Below, one piece after another: positions 12,205 through 21,274 of a stretch of 64,000 nucleotides of DNA (positions are counted from its first letter, which is position 1; the number at the start of each line of letters is the position of its first letter). The notes under the pieces were generated by a model, which saw only the letters and a list, made by a program, of their open reading frames with translations, searched no databases and was not told the DNA's origin. The position numbers were made by a program, and so were the translations under genes. Source of the DNA: Cladopsammia gracilis (lineage: Eukaryota; Cnidaria; Anthozoa; Scleractinia; Dendrophylliidae); the NCBI GenBank assembly GCA_022457155.1, contig JAJGOT010000437.1:62001-126000 (forward strand). Reading direction: 5' to 3'.

Positions 12205-13793
12205 ATGTTTTCAACGACAGTCTCCGTTATTGTTGCTGTTTCTTTCATTTCCTTCGTGAGCGGGCATGCCTTAGATCGCGAAGTTGCTAATAATGCAGCA
12301 CTTAAGTGTGCTGGATCAAATTGGCGTGCAGTCGTTTCTGATCCCAACAACGAGGATGAGCTGATGGAACAAACCTGCAAATGTTTAAAGGTAAGGCTTA
12401 ATCTCAAGTACCTTTTGTTGGGTACGCTCTCTGTAGACAAGATGAACCAAGGAAGACTCAATGTTTTTATAAGAAAGGAAGGTGTGATATATTTTTGTCC
12501 AGCTGAAAATGAGCTGTCTTCGACATATTTATATTTTGTTCAAAACTTCAAAAGGAAGTTAACTGCGCGGGCACTCAGTCAATGTTTGCATTGCAGGCTG
12601 TGCAATTAAATATTCATACGTTCCACAAAAGTCATTTTCAAAAGGCACTTTCCAGTTCCAAAATTGTTTTCTTGCAGCAATTTAACAAAATTAAAAGGTT
12701 TAGAGAAAATGTTAATATGCAAAAACATTGACGTCCTCAGATCGATGTTATGATAACACTTCTATCAATCAAATCGACTTTAATTTCATCATAAGTATAT
12801 GTGGGAGCTTGTCTGACCCAGCTCATGCAGTAAACTATCCCCTGTTCAACGTTTATGTTTTGTCGCCAAAAGAAAATTATCCACCTTATTGAAACTTTAC
12901 GAGCGTGGAGAACATAAACTTGTTATAATTAAACTTTTTTTGCTCCCAGGCAGCTTTTAAGGTGTCAATTGTATATATTTTCCTTTTTTTTTTCGACTGC
13001 TTTGTACAAGTTTAAGAATCCTAGACCAGCCACTAATTTACAACTCTTTGCAAGACGTTGAACGCAGGTCCATGATGAAACTAGTTCAGTTCAGTTCAGG
13101 AGGTAGCCAGAGACCTTGTACCATCAACCTTCCTTTCTGTCTCACTAAACTTTTCTTTTCTCGTCTACAGGAATTCGTTCAGTGCATTATAGACACAGAC
13201 CCTGCTGACTACACATCACCGGTCCCCGATATGCTCCACTTCATGCTCGCTTACGATTGGCAGCTCATGGTAATTATGAAGAGAGCAGGACTTTGTAAAG
13301 GCATGCAGACCGATGAACTGAAGAAAATCATAATGGCTACAGGTATATTTTCAGGTTTTGCCCTGTCTTATGGAAAATTCACGATCCCGTTTCTTTCGTT
13401 GCGATGAGTGAAATGTCACTCGATCGCTGTCATCGCTCGCTAACTCTGCTGTAAACCGTTGTTGGTAATTACCCAGTGTACTACTTTATCCAGCTGTCTC
13501 GTTTCACAAAATGGATGTATTTATTTACTACAAATAAACGCCGCTAATAACAAAACATAACGGACAATTAAAACTATTCTTAAGTTGTTTGATATTCCCA
13601 TGGATCTCGGAGCCCTTTGATTGTAGATAAGTAGGTGTCTTCTCTTGAAATTTCTTGAACTTAGTCTGAATTTCAATTTGCGAGCCTGTTGTTCCAATGT
13701 AATATTAAACAATGTATAGCCTGTTTTACTTGTTCTATGAGTGCTCTATGCATAGATATGCAGAACAAAATACAAATATGAGGACGGAAAGTT

Positions 13794-13862
<69 letters not shown>

Positions 13863-14080
13863 CTACTCAGATCTTGAGTGGATGGACGTTTAATACAGAA
13901 CTGTTTCGTAGGCCACCGATAGAGGTGACCCACTCCTCAGTTCACCTCTATCGGTGGCCTACGAAACAGTTCTGTGTTAAACGTCCATCCACTCAAGATC
14001 TGAGTAGTTCACCTACTAGTATAACCCGCTCCTTCACCACAAGTAGAGCACTATCTTGGCTTTGCCGTCGAACATTTAAC

Positions 14081-14134
<54 letters not shown>

Positions 14135-14884
14135 TAACAATTGCTTATTAAGAAAATCTAAAATTACTATCCGAGATGCAATTTTGATGTCCATTGTTCT
14201 GATTTATTCTAGGCATAATGAAAAAAGAGAACTTGCCGAATGTTGGTAAGTAATTCACTGTTTTAAGAGGATATTCCTTTGGAAGCTTCGAAGGATATGC
14301 CAGAATTGAACTGAACAATGAAAAGCAATTTACCTATTTTTATTCTTATAAATTGAGCACAGATACCAACTTTGCCTAAAAAAACCTTTAGATCGTGTAA
14401 ATATTAACCAAACAAAGGTAAAAAGGAAATTTATAGATTTACTATGCTAGAAACTTAAATACACATATCTTCCATCCCTGAAGTATTAGAATTTAACCGA
14501 AATTAGTCAGAAAAGAAAATCTCATCTTCTTAGATAATTCGCTTTACGAGAAAATTTAGGAATACTAAGTACCAGCTGTTTTGAGATTTCTGGGATCGTT
14601 TGGGTAACCAATACGAGCCATGAATGGTTAAAACGTTGCTTTAGGAAAGCACAGTAACGATCGCTGAGTACCCAAACGATCTCAGAAACCCAAGTGCCGA
14701 ATTTTTTAATACAACGCACCGAAAGTGACAAGCATGGTTGACCTGTTGCCAATGGTAGAATTTGATAAATATCATCTAATTAACGTCAATCAAATAAACC
14801 AAGACAGCAAGACCAATTCTCAGACATGTAGTCCGTGCTGTAGAATCATGGCCAGCTCCAGGTTTCCGTAGGGTATAAAAAATA

Positions 14885-14931
<47 letters not shown>

Positions 14932-15215
14932 TTGATCTATTTTTTCTGCCGACAGAGAACGACAGCTACAAAACGTGTGTTGGAAATGCCGTGCGCAAAT
15001 GCATAACACGAGATGTGACCCTGGCTAAGATAGGGATGGAAAACAACCTTGGGACTTCGTTTTCAGATTATATTGGCTGTATTGAAGAGGCGGGTTCCAA
15101 GTGTGACGCAACTATGCTGGATCATTTTATTGCCATTCTGAAAGCGTTCCAGAAACACCTGGAGCAAAAAAGTGGGAAATTGGGAAAGATGGCTGAAAAC
15201 ATAGAGTACAATTAG
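12205..15215 (+). CDS. Secreted nine-cysteine protein, copy A (4 exons)
   Basis: Four exons join to one 216-residue frame: 12205-12390, 13171-13342, 14213-14245 and 14956-15215. All introns start GT (gtaagg, gtatat, gtaagt) and end AG after pyrimidine tracts, with phases 0, 1 and 1. Residues 1-20 form a signal peptide (MFSTTVSVIVAVSFISFVSG), so the product is probably secreted. The mature part is acidic, helix-prone and has nine cysteines: three in exon 1, two in exon 2, four in exon 4. I do not recognise the family. AATAAA lies at 15348-15353. The mirror copy B keeps every splice site, which supports the model. Intron 3 contains TA and AAT microsatellites, and intron 2 a palindromic insertion absent from copy B. 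The function is unknown; venom-, mucus- or defence-type roles would be guesses. Confidence 0.8.
13797..13860. repeat. (TA)n microsatellite
   Basis: About 32 TA units in intron 2 of copy A. A second tract lies at 14088-14130. Between them sits an insertion missing from the mirror intron, which has a single TA tract (53523-53570). Confidence 0.95.
13861..14087. mobile_element. Palindromic element inserted in a TA microsatellite
   Basis: Bases 13861-14009 are a foldback: 'aactactcagatcttgagtg' is mirrored at the other end and the arms of about 70 bp are nearly perfect. About 78 bp of unrelated sequence follows before the TA tract resumes. The mirror intron in the right arm has an uninterrupted TA tract, giving an empty-site comparison. 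Confidence 0.75.
14885..14931. repeat. (AAT)n microsatellite
   Basis: About 15 AAT units in intron 3, just before exon 4. The tract is much shorter in the mirror copy (about 52769-52788). Confidence 0.9.
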
Positions 15216-15660
15216 TGAAGCACTATGATGATCGTGTGTCTTTACATTAATCTGATATTAGTTAAAATAGTGGTTAAAGCAACATAAGTGACGGTGATCG
15301 CGTTCATTAAACTTGTGTAAGTAAACATGAGGAAACGTTAAACTAAAAATAAAGTGACTCTCGAATTACACTTGTATTAAAGATTAAAGGGACACTGTCC
15401 CGTCTGGTTTATCGTCATTTCACGATTGTGGTCGGGAGCTTGCTTAAAGCTTGCTTTATTATCTTAAAATGGGAAGGAAAAGTCGCGAGAAGTGATGAAA
15501 GCAGTTACAGTTATTTTCAAATTGCAGTGAAGCAATCGATGACCCTTCAGAATCCCCTTTCAGTATTAGGGACAAATACTATGATGTGGCTTTTGTCAAC
15601 ATAATTCGGCTTTTATAAAAAAAAAAAAAATGGCAAAAAAAATATAAACCAAAGAGAAAA

Positions 15661-15776
15661 ATGATGGCTAAAAAGAATGACAATTTCGATTACTTGGCAA
15701 GCGGTTAAGAAATCAAATTTGATGAACGGTAAGCCACTTTCATCCTTGCATTCCTGGCCACGGTAGTTCGAAAAGT
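15661..15776 (+). pseudogene. Broken first exon of a membrane-type protein
   Basis: This is the mirror of the exon at 50079-50194. The frame starts 'atgatggctaaaaag' but has a TAA where the other copy has CAA, and a second TAA soon after. A GTGAGT donor follows. The copy is non-functional as a first coding exon. The gene's continuation is not found, because arm homology stops 160 bp downstream. Confidence 0.5.
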
Positions 15777-15937
15777 GAGTAGTTATAGAACGCTGGATTT
15801 AAGCCCTCAAACTGCCTTTCCCTCATTGGCTATGCTTGATCAACACGTCATTACCGATATCTGTGTTTTCTAAAATCTTTAAAAGAAAAATCAAACTAAG
15901 TTAGAAATGTTTCTTGTCACCGGACTAACTTTGAAGA

Positions 15938-16146
15938 CAACCTAATTTGCATAATATTCACCACATTTTCCCCAAAGGAACCGAAGATCGGGACTTAATA
16001 ATTAGCTAGTTATAGCCATTAAACAATTCAATGCGTTTATTTGTGTGTTCTCTACTGTATTTATGACGAAACATCGTGAAATATAAATAAAAGAAGCGCC
16101 TATATTTAAAGCACTCTGAATTGTCCAACAACCTAATTTGCATAAT
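15938..16146. repeat. Segment bounded by 17-bp direct repeats
   Basis: 'caacctaatttgcataat' occurs at about 15938-15955 and again at about 16128-16146. The first copy coincides with the inner edge of the left arm, so it may mark the breakpoint. No gene between. Confidence 0.7.
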
Positions 16147-16202
16147 GCGCGTTTTATATTCGCAAAAGCACGAAAAGATTAATGTCGCTGTGGAAAAGGA
16201 AG

Positions 16203-16515
16203 TAGTATAGGGGGTTGGTGATTCGGGACCGCCTCCAAACGCCCGCAAAACCGCTTATTTTTGGAACTCCCGAACACCTTAGTTGCCGTGCCCCCAGGTC
16301 TCATTGTATTCGCCCTGGGGGCAAGGCAACTAAGGTGTTCGGGAGTTCCAAAAATAAGCGGTTTTGCGGGCGTTTGGAGGCGGTCCCGGATACACCAACC
16401 CCCTATACTACACAGGGCTTGTGAATGCTGACCCGGCACGAGACCATCCCCAACCACAGCTTGTGAATGCTGGCCCCGGCGCGTTATTGTCAATTGGAGA
16501 AACCCCCTTCCGTAG
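16203..16515. repeat. Polinton left terminal inverted repeat with palindromic tip
   Basis: The outer 208 bp (16203-16410) are self-complementary: TAGTATAGGGGGTTGGTG at the outside, its complement at 16393-16410, and near-perfect arms around a short centre at about 16306. The following 'cacagggcttgtgaatgctg' to about 16500 matches the inner part of the right TIR. The total repeat is about 310 bp. Confidence 0.9.
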
Positions 16516-16536
16516 GTATATACACACATTGTGACA
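16474..16536 (+). promoter_or_regulatory. Replication-class leader module, copy 1
   Basis: Contains 'gcttgtgaatgctggcccc', then 'caattggagaaac', C-rich sequence and 'ggtatatacacac' before the ATG at 16537. The same order of blocks precedes the exonuclease (16774-16842) and the polymerase (33664-33760, minus). Confidence 0.6.
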
Positions 16537-16782
16537 ATGGGGAAAGGAAGAAAGTGTTTTATAACACAATCAGCTAAACGAATAAAATTCAACCACTTAA
16601 GGCATGGAAGCCTTTGTTGTCATGGATGTACACATCTAAAATCTGAAGGCTGCAAACACTTTCAACAAACTCTAGATCAAATATCTCCTGCCCCTCTACC
16701 CCCACCATCTATTGTACCGCAATATATAATCGAAGCCGCGCAAAGACTGACCCCACAACAACTTGTGGCACAGTGCTTGTGA
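16537..16782 (+). CDS. Small cysteine/histidine-rich protein
   Basis: 81 residues from the first ATG after the leader module; an upstream GTG at 16531 is a less likely start. The protein is basic at the N terminus and has C-x2-C and H/C residues in residues 20-43 (SLCCHGCTHL ... GCKHF), a possible zinc-binding knuckle. A proline-rich stretch and a helical C terminus follow. No family was recognised. Its promoter module matches those of the exonuclease and polymerase genes, suggesting an early or replicative role. That the segment is flanked by two leader copies suggests it arose by leader duplication or insertion into the inner TIR. Confidence 0.5.
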   Translation: MGKGRKCFITQSAKRIKFNHLRHGSLCCHGCTHLKSEGCKHFQQTLDQISPAPLPPPSIVPQYIIEAAQRLTPQQLVAQCL

Positions 16783-16842
16783 ATGTTGATCCGACATGAG
16801 ATCACCAATTGGAGAAATCATTCCCCGCATATACCAACCCAC
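16774..16842 (+). promoter_or_regulatory. Replication-class leader module, copy 2
   Basis: 'gcttgtgaatgttgatccga', 'gagatcaccaattggagaaa' and 'cccgcatataccaacccac' immediately before the ATG at 16843. The last block is identical to the sequence before the polymerase ATG. Confidence 0.7.
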
Positions 16843-17949
16843 ATGGCAAACGTGAAAGCTTTCAAGGCCTTCCTTAAATCACGCGAGACTGGTCTGGTTC
16901 AAAGGAGCGAAGAATGGGTCAAAGCCAGACAAAATACAATCGGAGCTTCGGAGATCTCTGCCTTGACCGGGTCTTCGCCATTCGAGAGTCAGTCAAGTCT
17001 AATTCGCAAGAAGGTAAACCCCATCGACATGAGCAAAAATGTGGCCTGCTCTTGGGGCACATTGTTTGAGTTTCTAGTCCGTGAATACTTTGAGAAGAAA
17101 CATTCTGTCAAAGTTTTCGGATATAAGAGCTCTATAAATCTTCCAAAGGGGCACCCTCTTTTTGGAAAGGTTTCTTTCAGCCCAGACGGATATTTCTCAC
17201 ACAAAGACGAGACAATTGTCTTGTTAGAGTTTAAGTGCCCTTACACCAGAAAGATCGCATGCCAAAAAATTCCTAAACAGTATCGTGATCAAATACAAAC
17301 CGGCCTTGCTCTCAGCGGTGAGAGAGTTAACAAAGGCTTGTTTGTAGATGCCTATTTCAGAATGTGTTCTTTGAAGCAGCTTGGTCTTAGCCTTGAACAT
17401 AATTCCTTTCTAAACAAAGGGGTTGTACACAAAACGAAAAAACCATCAGCACGTGCATGTGGTATTTATCTTCTATCTTCCAAACAAAAAATATTTCCGG
17501 GTCAGACAAAATTACTTGACCTCGGCGCAACAAAATCAACAGCTATGTTTGAAAGAATTATGAAAGGAATTTCATCTGGAGATTTCGTGTGTAGCGGTAA
17601 TTGGTTTTATATTAGCTATGATGAGTATCAGAAACGAAGCGATTTAGATTTTTTGAAGGAAATAAACAGAATGACATTCAGGGAAGCTTGGCCTCCAAAC
17701 TATTATAAGACAGTTGCCTTCTTTTCATGGAAGCTCCTTGATATATCAACAATTTGGGAAACAAAACAATTAAATTTCTTAGAAACTATTCACGAACCGA
17801 TCAACCGGTTTCATGAAGATTTATCAAAACAAAAACACCTTGACAAAACCATACCTGGTGAAACTTTTGAAGACAACATCGGCGATGATAGTGCTATGTT
17901 AGAAGCCTTTCTTATTGAGAAAGCGGCAACTTTTACTCAAGATCTTTGA
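16843..17949 (+). CDS. YqaJ/lambda-type exonuclease
   Basis: 368 residues with the PD-(D/E)XK fold signature of YqaJ-like viral recombinase nucleases. Residues 25-36 match the WxxxRxxxIGAS opening, GTLFE lies at 72-76, SPDG (Asp115) at 113-116, EFK (Glu129, Lys131) at 129-131, and QYRDQIQ at 146-152. The family degrades one strand of duplex DNA 5' to 3' to start recombination or to process replication ends. The ATG at 16843 is chosen over the upstream in-frame ATG (16783) because the leader module ends exactly there. The C-terminal 170 residues have no recognised domain. Such nucleases are not part of the minimal Polinton set. The frame is intact with no sign of decay. Confidence 0.85.
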   Translation: MANVKAFKAFLKSRETGLVQRSEEWVKARQNTIGASEISALTGSSPFESQSSLIRKKVNPIDMSKNVACSWGTLFEFLVREYFEKKHSVKVFGYKSSINLPKGHPLFGKVSFSPDGYFSHKDETIVLLEFKCPYTRKIACQKIPKQYRDQIQTGLALSGERVNKGLFVDAYFRMCSLKQLGLSLEHNSFLNKGVVHKTKKPSARACGIYLLSSKQKIFPGQTKLLDLGATKSTAMFERIMKGISSGDFVCSGNWFYISYDEYQKRSDLDFLKEINRMTFREAWPPNYYKTVAFFSWKLLDISTIWETKQLNFLETIHEPINRFHEDLSKQKHLDKTIPGETFEDNIGDDSAMLEAFLIEKAATFTQDL

Positions 17950-18006
17950 AAGCATTGTTCCATAAACGGCCGTTTTTAATTATCACATTGTTTGACATCT
18001 GCTGCC

Positions 18007-18585
18007 TTAGTAATTTACAATCGCTCGTTGTGGGTCTTCAAGCGGCGTTGTAATGTCCAGGATTTTGTAGAGCACAAACGTATAAGAGATTCTCGGAAGC
18101 CGAGCTTCTATAAGTTTGAAGATACGTTTCGTGTTATCAATTTGGTCGATAGTCAATCCAATCCTTTTGTTAATTCGTGTTAAAGCGTACCCAAACGCAT
18201 AACACCGTGCCGACTGTCTTTGTCTTGGTTTGTACAAAATGTTTTGATCCGTATATGCCAGAGCATAATCCTCTAGCACTTCCACACGACCGCATTTTTT
18301 GCAATAAAGTTCACAAGAATCGCTTGATTGTAAAAATGGGCCGTCGCAAGAATAACAAGACAGAAATCTTCGGGCCCAACGTTCACGCTGCAAGGCGTTA
18401 TAATGTTCTTGTAGATATTGTTTCCCCATCTCTGCCAACCCCACATCTTCGTAGATATGGCAAAGTTTTTCCGGCAGGCGCAAGCGGTGTATTTCTTTCC
18501 TATAATCACCACCATATAGCGAGCGAAGGATGGCAAAATTGTGTTGTTTGTCAAGTTCACTGAGCCGTGCGGTGAAGTCAGTCAT
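18007..18585 (-). CDS. VLTF3-like zinc-ribbon transcription factor
   Basis: 192 residues. A zinc ribbon is formed by Cys77-x2-Cys80 and Cys95-x2-Cys98 (CYSC ... CKKC). A helical region with RQRQSARCYAFGYALTRINK and a C-terminal PRISYTFVLYKILDI follows. The layout resembles poxvirus-type late transcription factor 3 (VLTF3, A2L family) seen across nucleocytoplasmic large DNA viruses and relatives. It would direct late gene transcription in the element. A TFIIB-like zinc ribbon protein is the alternative. The frame is complete. It points away from the putative RNA at 18785-19085. Confidence 0.55.
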   Translation of the reverse strand: MTDFTARLSELDKQHNFAILRSLYGGDYRKEIHRLRLPEKLCHIYEDVGLAEMGKQYLQEHYNALQRERWARRFLSCYSCDGPFLQSSDSCELYCKKCGRVEVLEDYALAYTDQNILYKPRQRQSARCYAFGYALTRINKRIGLTIDQIDNTKRIFKLIEARLPRISYTFVLYKILDITTPLEDPQRAIVNY

Positions 18586-18743
18586 GCTTAAACATTATAA
18601 TTATTTTTTCAATTTGGCGATCGTGACTTCCGGTATTTATTATGTAAAGCCTATATTTAGAAAAATACAACTTTTCGGTTATATTTGCGCATGCGTAGTT
18701 CTTTATGAGTTACCACATGTGAAAGCACGGCAATTCGGTCGAA

Positions 18744-18750
18744 TATAAAA
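18744..18750 (+). promoter_or_regulatory. TATA box upstream of the putative RNA
   Basis: TATAAAA about 35 bp before the GC-rich structured segment. It fits a Pol II or type-3 Pol III promoter and stands alone in a stretch without an ORF downstream on this strand. Confidence 0.45.
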
Positions 18751-18784
18751 GACCTGTTCGCACCATATATTATAGTAAGTCTGT

Positions 18785-19085
18785 AATTCGGTATAGCTCA
18801 GGGAGGTGTGGCTGGCCCCCACTGAATCCTGCTTACGGCTAATGCGATGTCAGACCAGGGGTAGTGGGGTTGCTGCGTCAGTTAGTGACCCCCTGGTGAA
18901 CCAGCCCCGGCCCAACTGATACAGGGGGGTGCTCGAACAGAGATCTCCTAGGAGAACTCGACCTCGCTCCCAGAGGCTAAATGGGAAAATGACAACTCCT
19001 TTGTCCGGAGTTAAGTCCTAGCCTAGGCTAGGCAAAAACGAAACAGCCACCAGAGCACCCCCTGACGAGGGTTTTGTCCCTTTTT
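18785..19085 (+). ncRNA. Candidate structured RNA, ~300 nt
   Basis: An abruptly G+C-rich, ORF-free segment with strong complementary blocks: GGCTGG (18810-18815) with CCAGCC (18901-18906); ACCAGGGG (18854-18861) with CCCCTGGT (18890-18897); CAGGGGGGTGCTC (18922-18934) with GAGCACCCCCTG (19053-19064, one bulge); AACTCC with GGAGTT around 19000. There is also a perfect 16-nt palindrome CCTAGCCTAGGCTAGG (19017-19032). TAGCTCAGGGAGG (18794-18806) resembles a Pol III A-box and GCTCGAAC (18931-18938) weakly a B-box. No run of four T occurs until 19072-19075, and T5 at 19081-19085 could terminate. Strand and ends are inferred. Alternatives are a SINE inserted in the element or a DNA-level structure. 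Confidence 0.5.
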
Positions 19086-19090
19086 GTTAT

Positions 19091-19163
19091 GTGTCACGCA
19101 ATGCCACGCGTGACAGTCACGCACAATGTCACGTCATGTGTCACGCTTTGTCACGCAATTGCG
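19091..19163. repeat. Cluster of TCACGC repeats
   Basis: Six to seven copies of (G)TCACG(C/T), including inverted 'ccacgcgtgaca', are packed in 73 bp right after the putative RNA. The stop codon of the neighbouring minus-strand gene lies inside. It could be a protein-binding array. Confidence 0.6.
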
Positions 19164-19877
19164 TTCTTTTGTTAGATAAAGCGAGAAACCCGAATTTAGT
19201 CTTTCAAATCTGACTTGGACACAGCGGTAAGACGATTGAGTTTTTTTTTTAATCTTTTCTTGTTCTTCCTTGCGGATTTCTTTTCTGATCTTGTCAAGAT
19301 CTGGCGTTTGAGTTTGAGTTTGTTTGTTTTGTGAGGGTTTTGCTTCACCAGAGCGTATTTCGTTCTTAAGTTCATAATAGCTCTCAACTTCACGGAGGAT
19401 TATTTTGAATTCTGAATCGCTGATACGCTTGTCAGTTAGAGCTTTTGAAACCAGCTCAAAGACAGAGTTTCGTTTTGCAAGGGCGAGTGTGTATAGTTTC
19501 TCGTGTTTAGTAATTTTTCTCTGAAGCCGCCTGTTAAGCATAGTGAGGCTGGCCGCTGAAAAACCTGTAATAGCTGCCACGCCGGCAATAACCGGGCTGG
19601 CGATGAGCCCGGCTCCTGTCAGGGCTGTGGCGATTGTGGCTGTAGACAAGCCTGTAGAAATAAAACCAAAACTTACTGCTGTTCCGTGAACAATTGTATG
19701 TGTTCGCTTGTATTTCTTAGCAACTTGTCTGTAGTGATTAGCCTCCGACTCAAGCTCCTTTTGCAAGTCAGAGATTTTTTTGAGTCTGAAGCCTTCACCG
19801 TTGGATAAGTCTGGGTAAAGCGATGGAGTTTCGCTGTATTCAGGAGCTGATGGCAACACGTTAGCCGAGCTCATCAT
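19134..19877 (-). CDS. Hydrophobic membrane protein
   Basis: 247 residues from the ATGATG doublet just after 'tatatatacccct', the same promoter-to-start arrangement as the gene at 27000. The longer in-frame extension upstream overlaps the neighbouring gene's end and is rejected. A coiled-coil-like segment (LQKELESEANHYRQVAKKYK) leads into two or three small-residue-rich hydrophobic helices (about residues 65-125), then a charged helical tail. The C-terminal residues are encoded by the TCACGC repeat. The family is unknown; a virion or membrane-active protein is plausible from context. Confidence 0.65.
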   Translation of the reverse strand: MMSSANVLPSAPEYSETPSLYPDLSNGEGFRLKKISDLQKELESEANHYRQVAKKYKRTHTIVHGTAVSFGFISTGLSTATIATALTGAGLIASPVIAGVAAITGFSAASLTMLNRRLQRKITKHEKLYTLALAKRNSVFELVSKALTDKRISDSEFKIILREVESYYELKNEIRSGEAKPSQNKQTQTQTPDLDKIRKEIRKEEQEKIKKKTQSSYRCVQVRFERLNSGFSLYLTKERNCVTKRDT

Positions 19878-19902
19878 CAGGGGTATATATATAATATATT
19901 TT

Positions 19903-20574
19903 TTAATTGATCTCAAGTTCAAATTCAAGGGGCATGTTATTGAAGTCAAAAAGGGCATTGTGTTCATCCCTTACAGACAGTGTTATGCTGTTTACATAAT
20001 CACCAGACGAGACGTCACGCAAGATGTTCTGCTGTGTTGATTCATAGAAAACTTTCTCATATGGCACACCTCGAAGATCAAATTTAGCCAAGACAGTCGA
20101 AGGCTTACCGTTGAACAGGTTTTGTTCTTTATCGATCAGATCACAGTGGATAAAGTAAGTGCTTGGTGATGTTAATCCTTTGACGTATGTTACTTGAAAC
20201 AATACAGCTCTTATGCCAAGTAAATTTGCCAGATTATCACTAAACTTTACTTTACTTCCATTGTGAATGACCATTGAGCCGACTGGTTTATTTATAGTAG
20301 TTGATAATTGTAATTTTATTCTATGTTTGGTGGCTCAGTCGTTAAATTGTTTCGATAGACTATCAATGGTGTAATGCCCTTGAAGTAATGTCACGGTTGG
20401 AGTTGATCCATTGGAGTCATTTATTGTTGTTGAAATAGTTGCATTTTCTTTCAAATTATGCCACGAGTTGTAAAATGAACAAGAGACAAGTCTTATGTAA
20501 TTCGGTTTCTGAAGCGGGTGCTCGAAGTAGATGGTGTGAGGGTTCGAAGGCGCGACGATTGTCAACACAACCAT
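19903..20574 (-). pseudogene. Jelly-roll-like capsid protein, broken copy
   Basis: The frame from 20574 to 19903 is interrupted by one in-frame TGA at 20335-20337. The parts on both sides align in order with the intact neighbour (20588-21274): SNPHTIYF, NSWHNLK, GHY, LAN/LAKLLGI, HCDLIDKEQ, NGKPS, and a C-terminal FELEI beta strand. So it is a tandem duplicate that lost function or would need readthrough. The family resembles the single jelly-roll or penton-like minor capsid proteins of Polintons; the assignment rests on pattern only. Thirteen bases separate it from the upstream gene. Confidence 0.65.
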
Positions 20575-20587
20575 TGTGTATATAGTT

Positions 20588-21274
20588 TTATATTATTTCT
20601 ATTTCAAAACATAAAGGTAAGCCATTAAAATCAAAAAGTTCTCCGTGTTCGCCCTTGACTGAAATTGTTAAACTGTTTACAAATTCACCAGACGATGTTT
20701 TAAGATATGCGGCATTTTCTCTGTCAAAAGCGTACGGATACTTACTGTAGCTGCCCCAACCTGCGTCTAAACTAATATCCTCCATCCCCAAAACATCTGA
20801 AGGCTTTCCATTGAGTAAGGTTTGTTCTTTATCGATAAGATCACAGTGAACGTAATACATCACTTGTGATGTAAGTTTTTTAATGTATGTATCCCTCTGT
20901 AATTTAGTACTTATACCTAACAATTTAGCCAAATTAGGACTAAGTTCTACATCATTAGGAAAATGTTTTTTCACATGTATTCTCGTAAAGGGCTCATCGA
21001 GTATGATATGTACCTTTACTGGTTGACCCTTAAATAATTCCTCTATCCGACCCTTCAGAGTGAATAAACCGTAATGTCCTTCGGGTAATTTCAAGACAGT
21101 TCCTTTTTTATTTTCGCCAGTTGTATACCATGTTATTGTTCCGTCTCCTTTCAAATTATGCCACGAATTATAAAGCCAGAAAGCGATAAGCCTGATGTAG
21201 CTCGGTTTCGTAAGAGGGTGATCGAAGTAGATTGTGTGGGGGTTCGAATGTGTGAAGATTCTTAGCACAACCAT
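20588..21274 (-). CDS. Jelly-roll-like minor capsid (penton-like) protein
   Basis: 228 residues, all-beta in character. Start at 21274, directly after the A+T palindrome; a longer in-frame extension would run through that promoter and into the divergent gene. Landmarks are SNPHTIYFDHPL (residues 8-19), NSWHNLKGDG, LPEGHY, LAKLLGI, YYVHCDLIDKEQ and the terminal LFDFNGLPLCFEIEII. The last pattern resembles the C-terminal strands of Polinton penton-type proteins. The likely role is a vertex or decoration protein of the virion. It is intact, and paired with the broken tandem copy downstream. Confidence 0.6.
   Translation of the reverse strand: MVVLRIFTHSNPHTIYFDHPLTKPSYIRLIAFWLYNSWHNLKGDGTITWYTTGENKKGTVLKLPEGHYGLFTLKGRIEELFKGQPVKVHIILDEPFTRIHVKKHFPNDVELSPNLAKLLGISTKLQRDTYIKKLTSQVMYYVHCDLIDKEQTLLNGKPSDVLGMEDISLDAGWGSYSKYPYAFDRENAAYLKTSSGEFVNSLTISVKGEHGELFDFNGLPLCFEIEII

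Larger units (their letters stand above)
4216..15940 (+). repeat. Left arm of a large inverted duplication
   Basis: This stretch recurs in reverse orientation at about 49917-64000. Landmarks match in mirror order: the TIR block near 5040-5277 with 62011-62257, the tRNA-like block near 5945-6010 with 61563-61630, the palindrome at 7893-8021 with 59358-59488, the palindromes at 11396-11574 and 11774-11921 with 55826-56008 and 55476-55623, and all four exons of the secreted-protein gene. The inner edge lies near 15940, where the mirror homology stops just after 'ttgaagacaacct'. The arms are very similar but separated by several clean insertions. Either a true inverted duplication or an assembly join of two haplotypes would explain it. 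Confidence 0.9.

Noticed and set aside
13712..14083. Frame with a long Ile-Tyr repeat
   Set aside because: Pure translation of a TA microsatellite inside an intron.
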